Assembly: GCA_038825775.1 (NCBI GenBank)
Contig: JAWBOW010000025.1
Location: forward strand, 1 to 13,390
Direction of reading: 5' to 3'
From: JAWBOW01 sp038825775
GTDB taxonomy: Archaea; Nanobdellota; Nanobdellia; Woesearchaeales; WAPY01
DNA: 13,390 nt
Shown here in pieces: positions 1-5,537 of this stretch (the stretch's first letter is position 1; each line of letters opens with the position of its first letter). The translations under genes and the position numbers were made by a program. The notes under the pieces are model-generated. The model was not told the DNA's origin. It did no database searches and was given only the letters and a program-made list of their open reading frames with translations.

Positions 1-384
1 TAAAAATCTCCTTTTTTCTCTTTAACTTCAATAGCTTTTTTGTACAACTCCTCAGCCTTATCTTTCATACCAGCTTTTGAAGCAATCCTAGCAGCAGAAT
101 GAAAATCTCCTCGTTCCTCATAAAGTCTAACAGCTTCTTCTAACAACCCAACCTCTAAAGCAATCATAGCAGCAGAATAAAAATATCCTCCTTTCTCTTT
201 GTCTTCAATAGCTTTTTTGTACAACTCCTCAGCCTTATCTTTCATACCAGCTTTTGAAGCAATCCCAGCAGCAAAATAAAAATATCCTCCTTCCTCATAA
301 AGTCTAACAGCTTCTTCTAACGATCCAACCTTTAAAGCAATCTCGGCAGCACGTTCAAAATTTTTTCCTTTTTTATAAAGCTCG
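1..384 (-). repeat. 177-bp tandem coding repeats (59 aa period)
   Basis: Positions 31-207 and 208-384 are successive 177-bp units within the helical-repeat gene. Their first ~57 bases are identical (starting ATAGCTTTTTTGTACAACTC), the middle of each unit stays close, and the last ~40 bases diverge. Positions 1-30 match 178-207, so at least one more unit continues beyond the window. Near-identity at DNA level, not just protein level, points to recent duplication or ongoing gene conversion. Units are direct and contiguous with no spacers, so this is not a CRISPR array. Confidence 0.8.
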
Positions 385-677
385 ATAGCTTTTTTTGGCT
401 TATTAATTTCTAAAGCAATCTTAGCAGCATATTTAAAATCTTTTACTTCTTCAAAAAGTTTCATAGCTTCTTTTAACAATCCAGCTTTTGAAGCAATCTC
501 AAAAACAAGTTGATGTTCTCCCTCTTTTATATAATATTGTAAAGTTTTTTTAATCAATTCTTTACGTAAAGTGCTCAAATCGACTTTCCCAACCAGTTTA
601 GAAATTGCACAATACCTTGCTTCATCAGAACTTAATGAGTTAAGTATTTCTTCTAAATCAATATTTTTGTCTTTCAT
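1..677 (-). CDS. Helical-repeat (TPR/Sel1-like) protein, C-terminus cut by window edge
   Basis: Open from an ATG at 677 to the window edge, about 225 residues with no stop. After a non-repetitive N-terminus (MKDKNIDLEEILNSLSSDEA), from about residue 60 it is a run of paired helices with recurring patterns such as EEAVRLYEE, AAxIASKAG and KAEELYKKAIE. This is the look of a TPR-like alpha-solenoid, which usually serves protein-protein contacts. No signal peptide or membrane segment is visible, so it should be cytoplasmic. The start is supported by a TATA-like box at 699-708, centred about 27 bp upstream, and by the absence of an SD, so the mRNA is probably leaderless. The repeats are near-identical at DNA level with a 177-bp period. 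The fold class is fairly secure; the partner and role are unknown. Confidence 0.8.
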   Translation of the reverse strand, partial: MKDKNIDLEEILNSLSSDEARYCAISKLVGKVDLSTLRKELIKKTLQYYIKEGEHQLVFEIASKAGLLKEAMKLFEEVKDFKYAAKIALEINKPKKAIELYKKGKNFERAAEIALKVGSLEEAVRLYEEGGYFYFAAGIASKAGMKDKAEELYKKAIEDKEKGGYFYSAAMIALEVGLLEEAVRLYEERGDFHSAARIASKAGMKDKAEELYKKAIEVKEKKGDF

Positions 678-698
678 AAAACTAAGATAATTACTTCA

Positions 699-708
699 TA
701 TTTATAAA
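699..708 (-). promoter_or_regulatory. TATA-like box for helical-repeat gene
   Basis: On the minus strand this reads TTTATAAATA, centred about 27 bp before the ATG at 677. The spacing puts the transcription start at or next to the ATG, implying a leaderless mRNA. Confidence 0.5.
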
Positions 709-812
709 TTTTTCTATCATTTACCATTTAAAAGTAATAATGACTCTCAATAATTTTTTAATGCAAACTTATTTGCACTCTCAAGATAAAGATTTATAAT
801 TAAAATAAAAAG

Positions 813-823
813 TTTTAAATATT
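813..823 (+). promoter_or_regulatory. TATA-like box for 895 gene
   Basis: AAAGTTTTAAATATT resembles the archaeal BRE/TATA arrangement. A start about 25 bp downstream would give a leader near 50 nt, which contains the GAGGTG ribosome binding site at 884-889. The rest of 678-894 shows no gene. Confidence 0.45.
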
Positions 824-894
824 AAAAAAATCTTTGAAATGACAAACAATAAAAAAACAAGCATAAAAAAACACAATCAAAAAGAGGTGTTTTT

Positions 895-1281
895 ATGGCT
901 GAAATTTTGTTAATACCTTCATTAATAATGGGAGCAATTCTTGGCTTGTTAGAAATATACTTTGTTCATCAAGATGAGCCAGGGGTCTGGTTTAAACACG
1001 CTTTACACGCATTACCAACAATGTTCATATTTGTTTTTATAGGAATGAACATTCACTGGGCTGCTTCTCTCATAGGAATCAACCTAAAAGAAACATTTAC
1101 CATCGACCTAATAGTTAGGGTTGTTCTTGGAATAATTGCAACAATAAAAATAGCAGGAGCTGCTTCTTTAGCAGGAAAATTAGGAGTTGGTTTTAGAATA
1201 AGTCATGCTTTAATATTAGGTGCTTTGGTAGCAGCTTCACCCTATATTTGGGAATTAATATCAAAGTTTATACCCATATAA
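895..1281 (+). CDS. Small four-helix membrane protein, unknown function
   Basis: 128 residues, mostly hydrophobic, with about four predicted membrane segments near residues 4-24, 38-60, 70-97 and 104-123. I do not recognise a family. Visible polar features are an ExYFVHQDEPG stretch after TM1 and a FKHALHALPT segment containing two His before TM2; these could sit at a membrane surface, but no catalytic motif is evident. The start is well supported by GAGGTG six bases upstream. It is followed 36 bp later by another small membrane protein (1318-1458) with its own SD, so the two may be co-transcribed. Function unknown. Confidence 0.75.
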   Translation: MAEILLIPSLIMGAILGLLEIYFVHQDEPGVWFKHALHALPTMFIFVFIGMNIHWAASLIGINLKETFTIDLIVRVVLGIIATIKIAGAASLAGKLGVGFRISHALILGALVAASPYIWELISKFIPI

Positions 1282-1317
1282 AAATAAGAAATAAAATAGA
1301 TTAAAAAAGGTGGTTTT

Positions 1318-1458
1318 ATGACAAGCAGGGCTTTTTTTAATAAGATGATTGTTAATGCAACAACAGGAGCGTTTTATAAAGGACTATTTACAGGAATAAT
1401 TTTAGGCATAATTATTGGTGTTTTAGGATTTTTAGCATACCAAAAGATTTTTCCTTGA
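1318..1458 (+). CDS. 46-aa single-TM small protein
   Basis: A short ORF starting MTSRAFFNKMIV, with one hydrophobic helix at about residues 21-41 containing glycine-rich GLFTGIILGIIIGVLGF, and ending YQKIFP. It has an AGGTGG ribosome binding site six bases before its ATG. GxxxG-like spacing (GIILGIIIG) is typical of helices that pack against other helices, so an assembly partner of the adjacent 128-aa membrane protein is possible (inference). The basic N-terminus and lack of a cleavage site suggest an anchored protein rather than a secreted one. No homolog is recognised. Confidence 0.6.
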   Translation: MTSRAFFNKMIVNATTGAFYKGLFTGIILGIIIGVLGFLAYQKIFP

Positions 1459-1528
1459 AAAGGCAAAAAAATTGGATATTAAATAAAACTGTTTAGCTGT
1501 TAATATAAAAATCAATATTAATAACAAG

Positions 1529-1537
1529 TTTTAAAAA
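1529..1537 (+). promoter_or_regulatory. TATA-like box for tspO
   Basis: TTTTAAAAA centred about 27 bp before the ATG at 1560, with no SD between them, which indicates a leaderless transcript. It supports 1560 as the original tspO start despite the downstream frameshift. Confidence 0.5.
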
Positions 1538-1559
1538 CCCTGATGATTTCTTTGTATTT

Positions 1560-2044
1560 ATGAAAAGAACTAAAAAGATTTTGATGATTATAATTTCAAT
1601 TCTATTCCCTTAGCAGTTGGATTTTTAGGTTCAATATTCACTTCAAAATCAGTCAACACTTGGTATCCAACACTTAACAAACCATTTTTTAATCCCCCAA
1701 ATTATTTGTTTGCTCCTGTCTGGACAACCTTATTTTTATTGATAGGAATCTCATTTTATTTTGTTTGGAAAAAAGATTTCGGCAAAAAAAGAAAAACAAA
1801 ATTTTTGTGCTTGAGCATTTATTTCACACAGTTATTTTTTAATTTTTTATGGTCCTTTTTATTCTTTGGCTTAAAAAATCCCTTGCTTGCTTTTGTTGAC
1901 ATAATATTCTTGTGGTTCTTAATATTAACAAACATTATTGTTTTTTATAAAATAAACAAAATCTCAGGTTATCTCTTAATACCCTATTTGTTGTGGGTTA
2001 GTTTTGCAACAATACTTAATTATTACATCATTATTTTGAACTAA
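1560..2044 (+). pseudogene. tspO: TspO/MBR family membrane protein with one-base frameshift
   Basis: TspO/MBR proteins are five-helix membrane proteins that bind porphyrins and related ligands and act in stress or tetrapyrrole responses. The family pattern is clear across two frames: TWYPTLNKPFFNPPNYLFAP, then VWT, then a central NFLWSFLFFGLKNPLLAFVD and the C-terminal YLLWVSFATILNYY. The reading starts at ATG 1560 (MKRTKKILMIIISILF) but hits TAG at 1611-1613. The remaining protein continues in another frame as PLAVGFLGSIFTSKSVNTWY. Adding one base at the CCC run (1607-1609) restores LFPLAVGFLG, a typical TspO first helix, and a protein of about 161 aa, normal for the family. The downstream frame has a stop (TAA) upstream and no ATG until 1706, which lies after TM1. 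So this is a single-base deletion in a homopolymer: a real mutation, a slip site, or a sequencing error. Confidence 0.85.
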
Positions 2045-2114
2045 AAATTTTTAATAAAAGAAAAAATTTAAAAATAGCAAGGTTGCTTCTAATAAAAGTT
2101 TAACATAAAAATAT

Positions 2115-2221
2115 GCCTCGGTAGTGTAGTCCGGCCAATCATTCAGCCCTTTCGAGGCTGAGACCCGGGTTCAAAATAACAATTATTAATTTAATTGTTA
2201 TTGAAAGTCCCGGCCGAGGCA
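2115..2221 (+). tRNA. tRNA-Glu (UUC) with T-loop intron
   Basis: The acceptor stem GCCTCGG/CCGAGGC closes a full cloverleaf with A73 at 2221; CCA is not encoded. The anticodon stem CAGCC/GGCTG (2144-2148/2156-2160) holds loop CTTTCGA, giving anticodon TTC at 2151-2153 for Glu. The T-stem CCGGG/CCCGG is intact, but its loop is 39 nt instead of 7. Removing 2176-2207 restores the standard loop TTCAAAT and a 75-nt tRNA. The split falls between positions 59 and 60. Lies 34 bp upstream of the eL41-like gene on the same strand. Confidence 0.92.
2176..2207 (+). other. 32-nt tRNA intron at position 59/60 (BHB)
   Basis: The intron folds as a hairpin, ATAACAATTA pairing with TAATTGTTAT around a short loop. 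Exon TTCA pairs with intron TGAA as the 4-bp central helix of a bulge-helix-bulge. The 3' bulge AGT is cut after AG; the 5' side is cut after TTCAAA. These cuts, placed where the archaeal splicing endonuclease normally cleaves, give exactly TTCAAAT. The 5' bulge is 2-3 nt depending on one A-T pair, so the motif is slightly relaxed. Confidence 0.8.
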
Positions 2222-2255
2222 TAAGAATTTTTAATAAAAATTAAGGTGATATTTT

Positions 2256-2366
2256 ATGAAGAGAAGCTCAAGAAGGTGGAAGAAAAGAAGGCAAATGAGA
2301 TGGAAGTGGCAGAGAAAAAGAATGAGAAGAGAAATGAGAAGAAGAAAACAAAAACTTGGCAAGTAA
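2256..2366 (+). CDS. rpl41e: eL41-like ribosomal peptide
   Basis: A 36-residue peptide made almost wholly of Arg, Lys, Trp, Met and Gln. From Met14 it reads MRWKWQRKRMRREMRRRKQK, aligning with the eukaryotic eL41 pattern MRAKWRKKRMRRLKRK (from memory). eL41 is a single basic helix buried at the interface between the ribosomal subunits. The first ATG has a GGTGA ribosome binding site at 2245-2249, seven bases upstream, so translation probably begins there and adds a 13-residue basic extension. T-rich DNA follows the stop. It shares a strand with tRNA-Glu upstream. Such genes are usually missed because of size. The alternative is an unrelated basic peptide, but the W/R/M spacing argues for eL41. 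Confidence 0.75.
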   Translation: MKRSSRRWKKRRQMRWKWQRKRMRREMRRRKQKLGK

Positions 2367-2400
2367 TTTTTTTAACTTTGAATTTATTTTTTAGTTTTGT
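2366..2400 (+). terminator. T-rich terminator after eL41-like gene
   Basis: T-runs of six to seven follow the stop (ATTTTTTTAAC, then TTTATTTTTTAG and TTTTGTTTTT). Archaeal transcription commonly ends at such runs. The next gene converges from the other strand. Confidence 0.4.
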
Positions 2401-2402
2401 TT

Positions 2403-2810
2403 TTATTTGTTGCATAATCTTTTAAGCTTTGAAAGATTTTTTGACAGGGAAATAATTTCTGAATTTATCTCCTCTAAATTATCATTAACTATAATGTAGT
2501 TTTTTAAAACAAAATTCTTGTTTTGCATTATTTTTTCAATTTCATTCCTTACGTAATGTAATTGTATGCAGTGAGGTGATTTGTCTACACTTATAAAATA
2601 CATTTCCTTAACATTTCCAGTTCTCAAGATTGAGGCAATCTTATGAGCGACCATGTTCATGTGAATCTCTTCAAGACAAACAAAAAAGATATTTTTTGAA
2701 ATCTTTTTTATTTTGCTAAATGCTTTTTTATTAATGCTTGGAATACAAGAACCACAAATTACGACTTTACCCTTAAACTCGTAAAGATTGCTTGACATCA
2801 AGTTTTTCAT
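2403..2810 (-). CDS. Unrecognised Cys/His-containing protein
   Basis: 135 residues, soluble, no signal peptide. After a short N-terminus there is a beta-strand-like VVICGSCIPS with a CGSC motif at residues 19-22, then FFVCLEEIHMNMVAHKIASI and the striking SVDKSPHCIQLHY near residues 74-86. The alternation of hydrophobic strands (KVVICG, NIFFVCL, EMYFISVD, NYIIVND) with helices suggests a small alpha/beta fold. CGSC, SPHC and the nearby His residues could bind a metal or act in redox chemistry, but I cannot name the family. No SD is seen before the ATG at 2810, so it may be leaderless. It stands alone between convergent eL41 and a divergent hypothetical gene. Confidence 0.7.
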   Translation of the reverse strand: MKNLMSSNLYEFKGKVVICGSCIPSINKKAFSKIKKISKNIFFVCLEEIHMNMVAHKIASILRTGNVKEMYFISVDKSPHCIQLHYVRNEIEKIMQNKNFVLKNYIIVNDNLEEINSEIISLSKNLSKLKRLCNK

Positions 2811-2855
2811 GATTTAAGAATAAAAAATTTTTGTGTTTATTAAACTTGCTTTTTT

Positions 2856-2963
2856 ATGTTAGATTACATTAGGGAATTTTATCATTCCTATATGTTTTTA
2901 GCAAAAGCAAATTACATAGAAAATAAAGTAGATCAAACAGATAAAACTTTATTTGTTAAGTGA
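2856..2963 (+). CDS. Possible 35-aa micro-ORF
   Basis: An ATG-to-TGA reading begins MLDYIREFYHSYMFLAKANY and ends in a Lys-rich tail. It has no SD, no convincing TATA box at the right distance, and no recognised family. It is the only gene candidate in the 2811-3028 gap, which otherwise holds the promoters of the flanking divergent genes. Composition resembles a real amphipathic peptide, but chance cannot be excluded in AT-rich DNA. Confidence 0.15.
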   Translation: MLDYIREFYHSYMFLAKANYIENKVDQTDKTLFVK

Positions 2964-3000
2964 ATATTATTCTAATAAGAATATTTTAATCAATAAAATA

Positions 3001-3008
3001 TTTATATG
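3001..3008 (+). promoter_or_regulatory. TATA-like box for 3029 gene
   Basis: AAAATATTTATATGAG places a TATA core about 26 bp before the ATG at 3029, with no SD, matching the leaderless pattern of other genes here. Confidence 0.5.
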
Positions 3009-3028
3009 AGAATATACTCCTCATTATT

Positions 3029-3517
3029 ATGAACACGCCAGATTGGTTTAAAAAAAGCATTAAGCAGATAATTAAAAAAGAAAGAGAACTAAAGCAAAAA
3101 GTATTGGAAGAAGAAAGGAAATATAAAGAGATGGTAAGAAAACATCTGTTAGAAGAGAAGCGCATGAAAGATAAGAAAATTGCATTGAGTTCAACTATCT
3201 TTGAGTGGAAAAACAAGTTCTTAAAAACTAAAGAAGGTAGAATTCTGCTAAAAAGAAATCCAAGATTAGAGGTTTATTCAGGCGGGTGGGGTCATGAAAT
3301 CCCAAGATACGGAAGCTTTGGTTGTTGGTCTAGGATATATATTAATCAAAAGAATATTGAATATGAAGCAGGTTATAAATGGATGGGAATGGAAACAAGA
3401 ATTTTTTCAAAACCAGAAGAAATGGCATCTGTGCTTGATTTCAAGTATTTGAAAGCATTTGTAGAAAGAATCAAAACTAAAAAAATTTACAAAGATATTA
3501 TTGCTTATAATTCATAA
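3029..3517 (+). CDS. Hypothetical protein with N-terminal coiled coil
   Basis: 162 residues. Residues about 8-52 are dense in Lys/Glu/Arg with hydrophobic spacing (KKERELKQKVLEEERKYKEM), predicted as a single coiled-coil or long charged helix. The C-terminal two thirds look globular: a segment rich in aromatics and glycine (YSGGWGHEIPRYGSFGCWSR), then beta-rich IYINQKNIEYEAGYKWMG, then helices. The start is supported by a TATA box 26 bp upstream. No membrane segment and no recognised catalytic motif. It may be a lineage-specific protein; I do not recognise the family and assign no function. It is not obviously linked to the tRNA cluster that follows. Confidence 0.65.
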   Translation: MNTPDWFKKSIKQIIKKERELKQKVLEEERKYKEMVRKHLLEEKRMKDKKIALSSTIFEWKNKFLKTKEGRILLKRNPRLEVYSGGWGHEIPRYGSFGCWSRIYINQKNIEYEAGYKWMGMETRIFSKPEEMASVLDFKYLKAFVERIKTKKIYKDIIAYNS

Positions 3518-3646
3518 GGAAACCTTACCAGTTGCTAATTAATGATTTGCTTAGTTTTTTCTATTAGCAAAACTTTTACTAAAACTTTCTTTTTATATAT
3601 AATTGTTTTATTTAATTCACAATAAAAACAAATTTTAATAGAAAAA

Positions 3647-3747
3647 TGGGCCCGCGGGGATTTGAACCCCGGACCACTGGTTCTCTTAGTTTGCTAAGAA
3701 TGCTGTCATATAAGACCAGCACTCTAACCAGTCTGAGCTACGGGCCC
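3647..3747 (-). tRNA. tRNA-Ile (UAU) with anticodon-loop intron
   Basis: Acceptor GGGCCCG/CGGGCCC, D-arm GCTC...GAGT, and T-arm CGGGG-TTCAAAT-CCCCG give a full cloverleaf; CCA is not encoded. The anticodon stem CTGGT/ACCAG encloses 33 nt instead of 7. Removing 26 nt at the canonical 37/38 site leaves loop CTTATAA, so the anticodon is TAT (T34 at 3712, A35 at 3711, T36 at 3710). TAT reads AUA isoleucine. Most archaea read AUA with a CAU tRNA whose C34 becomes agmatidine; a direct UAU tRNA is a minority solution. First of three consecutive minus-strand tRNAs in window order, separated by about 90 bp from tRNA-Gly. Confidence 0.9.
3683..3708 (-). other. 26-nt tRNA intron at position 37/38 (BHB)
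   Basis: Exon CTTA (positions 32-35) pairs with intron TAAG to give the 4-bp central helix. The 5' bulge TAT and the 3' bulge AGA are three nucleotides each. Cutting after the second base of each bulge releases 26 nt and leaves the canonical 37/38 junction. The intron-side helix is weak, so this is a relaxed BHB. Confidence 0.75.
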
Positions 3748-3835
3748 TTTTAAAAATACTATTGTGTTGAATTGCTGAATTTTTAAATTTATCTTAAATA
3801 AATAATTTTTGATTTAAGCTGATTTTGTTATAAAA

Positions 3836-3907
3836 TGCGCCGGCCGGGATTCGAACCCGGACTGCCACCGTGGCAGGGTAGCGTCCTAGCCATTAGACTA
3901 CCGGCGC
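3836..3907 (-). tRNA. tRNA-Gly (GCC)
   Basis: Acceptor GCGCCGG/CCGGCGC with A73; anticodon stem CTACC/GGTGG encloses CTGCCAC, anticodon GCC for glycine. T-arm CCGGG-TTCGAAT-CCCGG. 72 nt, no intron, no encoded CCA. It lies 17 bp from tRNA-Val, close enough to share a transcript. Confidence 0.95.
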
Positions 3908-3924
3908 TTTTTTATTTTTAATAA

Positions 3925-3997
3925 TGGGCCCGGCCGGACTCGAACCGGCGACCTTAGCCTCGTAAAGGCCACGTTATAGCCACTAAACCACGGGCCC
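3925..3997 (-). tRNA. tRNA-Val (UAC)
   Basis: Acceptor GGGCCCG/CGGGCCC with A73; anticodon stem TGGCC/GGCTA with one G-T pair encloses TTTACGA, anticodon TAC for valine. T-arm GCCGG-TTCGAGT-CCGGC. 73 nt, no intron, no encoded CCA. It is the first tRNA in transcription order and lies about 60 bp past the ftsY stop, so read-through from ftsY is possible. Confidence 0.95.
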
Positions 3998-4057
3998 TGT
4001 CTACTTTTTTTTATGTTTGGTGTTGATCTTTTGTTTTTATTATTTTTTATTTTTTGT

Positions 4058-5536
4058 TTATGAGATTATGGATTGTGCTGTTTTTTTAGGGTTGAAAACT
4101 TCTAAGTCCTCATAATTTTGTCCTGTTCCTAAGTAGAGTATTGGTTTTTTCGTTATGTATGACATTGAAAGTGCAGCTCCTCCTTTTTCGTCAACATCTG
4201 CTTTTGTTAGTATTATTCCATCAATGCCTATTTCTTCATTGAATGTTTTTGCTTGTTCCACACAATCATTTCCTGTTATTGATTCTCCAACAAATATTTT
4301 GAGGTTTGGCTTTGTTACCCTAACAATCTTTTTTAATTCTTCCATTAGGTTTTTGTTGGAATGTAATCTTCCAGCAGTGTCTATGAGGACAACATCTATT
4401 TTGTGAGCTTTTGCGTATTCTATAGCATCATAAGCAACTGCTGCTGCGTCTGCTCCATAATTATGTTTTATGAGTTTTATATCAAGTTTGTTTGCATGAT
4501 GTTCAAGTTGTTGTATTGCAGCTGCTCTGAAGGTATCAGAAGCTGCTATGACAGAGGTTATCTTTTGCTGTTTAAGTGCATATGCTATCTTTGCTATTGT
4601 TGTTGTTTTTCCAGAACCGTTTATTCCTAAAAATACTATTACAAATGGCTTGTCCTTTGTTGATTTTATTAGTTTGATTATGTCAAAGTTTTCAACAGAA
4701 AGCGCTTCTTCTATGCTTTTGTTTAGAGCGTTTATTACTTCTTGAGCTATTTTTCCCCTCATAAGTTTTTTCCCAACAAGTTCTTTCTTTAAGTCATTTT
4801 TTATTTTTTCAACAACTTCTAAAGCAACATTATTTTCTAATAGGGCAACTTCGAGATCCCAGAATAATCTTTCGAATTGTTCTGCTGTAAGTTCTTTTTT
4901 AGTAAATATATCTCTTATTTTGCTTCCAAAACTCTCTTTTTCTTTTATTTTTTCTTGTTTTTCTTCTTTTTCAACTTCTGTTTCTTTGCTCTTTTTTAGT
5001 TCTTTTTGTTCTTCTAAGATTTTTTGCTCTATGTGTTCTTTATGTTCTTTAATTTTTTCTTCATGTTTTTTTACTGGAATTTCCTTTTTTTCTTTTGTTT
5101 CTTTCTTTTCTTCAAAACTCTTTTTGGTTTTAGACTTTTCTTCTTTTATCTCTTTTTCAATTTCTTCTTCTATCTTTTCTTCTTCTTTTATTTCTTCTTC
5201 TAGTTCCTTTGCTTTCTCTAAATCCTTCTCTATTTCTGCTTTTGGGATTTTTTTTATGGTTAACTTTTCTTTTAATCTTTCAAAGAATGTTTTTTTCTGT
5301 TCAGGAATTTCTTCTTCTTTTTTTTCTTCTGATCTTTTTGTTGATTCTTCTTTGAGTTCTTTTACTTCTTTTTCTTTTTTGTCCTTTTCTTTTTTTTCTT
5401 TCTTTTCGATTTCTTCTTTTTCAGAATCTTCTTTTTTTTCAATTTGAGTTTGTTCTTTTTCGTCTATTTCTTCCTCAATCTTTTTTGAGAATTTTGATAC
5501 TGCTTCCTTTAACTTTTCTTTTAAAAATTTGAACAT
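4058..5536 (-). CDS. ftsY: Signal recognition particle receptor FtsY
   Basis: FtsY is the membrane-associated GTPase that receives SRP-ribosome complexes for co-translational insertion. With the start used here (492 aa), residues about 20-200 are an extreme Lys/Glu-rich low-complexity region, followed by the N domain and then a complete G domain. Visible motifs, in this numbering: GINGSGKTTT P-loop at 304-313, DTFRAAA at 334-340, DTAGR at 386-390, TKAD at 444-447 and GTGQ at 470-473. Archaeal FtsY is often 300-400 aa, so the acidic/basic linker is long here; it may contact membrane or translocon. A GTG at 5545 would overlap the prefoldin stop, but ATG at 5536 gives the family-like MFKFLKEKLK one base after that stop. 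Last gene of the aIF6-prefoldin-ftsY run. Confidence 0.97.
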   Translation of the reverse strand: MFKFLKEKLKEAVSKFSKKIEEEIDEKEQTQIEKKEDSEKEEIEKKEKKEKDKKEKEVKELKEESTKRSEEKKEEEIPEQKKTFFERLKEKLTIKKIPKAEIEKDLEKAKELEEEIKEEEKIEEEIEKEIKEEKSKTKKSFEEKKETKEKKEIPVKKHEEKIKEHKEHIEQKILEEQKELKKSKETEVEKEEKQEKIKEKESFGSKIRDIFTKKELTAEQFERLFWDLEVALLENNVALEVVEKIKNDLKKELVGKKLMRGKIAQEVINALNKSIEEALSVENFDIIKLIKSTKDKPFVIVFLGINGSGKTTTIAKIAYALKQQKITSVIAASDTFRAAAIQQLEHHANKLDIKLIKHNYGADAAAVAYDAIEYAKAHKIDVVLIDTAGRLHSNKNLMEELKKIVRVTKPNLKIFVGESITGNDCVEQAKTFNEEIGIDGIILTKADVDEKGGAALSMSYITKKPILYLGTGQNYEDLEVFNPKKTAQSIIS

Positions 5537-5537
5537 T

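Noticed and set aside
1..384. CRISPR array from repeated sequence
   Set aside because: Repeats are contiguous 177-bp coding units with no unique spacers and remain in frame as a helical-repeat protein.
2113..2222. Broken or pseudo tRNA because of the oversized T-loop
   Set aside because: All stems are intact and removal of one BHB-defined intron restores a perfect T-loop.
2986..3216. Minus-strand 76-aa ORF
   Set aside because: Antisense to the coiled-coil region and promoter of the 3029 gene, Phe/Ser-rich as expected from antisense Lys/Glu codons.
3683..3708. Alternative tRNA-Ile intron fold using TCTTAG/CTAAGA hairpin
   Set aside because: It is more stable locally but leaves no standard bulge-helix-bulge; the CTTA/TAAG fold gives the canonical 37/38 junction and a 7-nt loop.
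4920..5447. Plus-strand Ser/Phe-rich ORF of 175 aa
   Set aside because: It is the antisense of the Lys/Glu-rich FtsY linker; its composition is a mirror of those codons and it has no SD or promoter.
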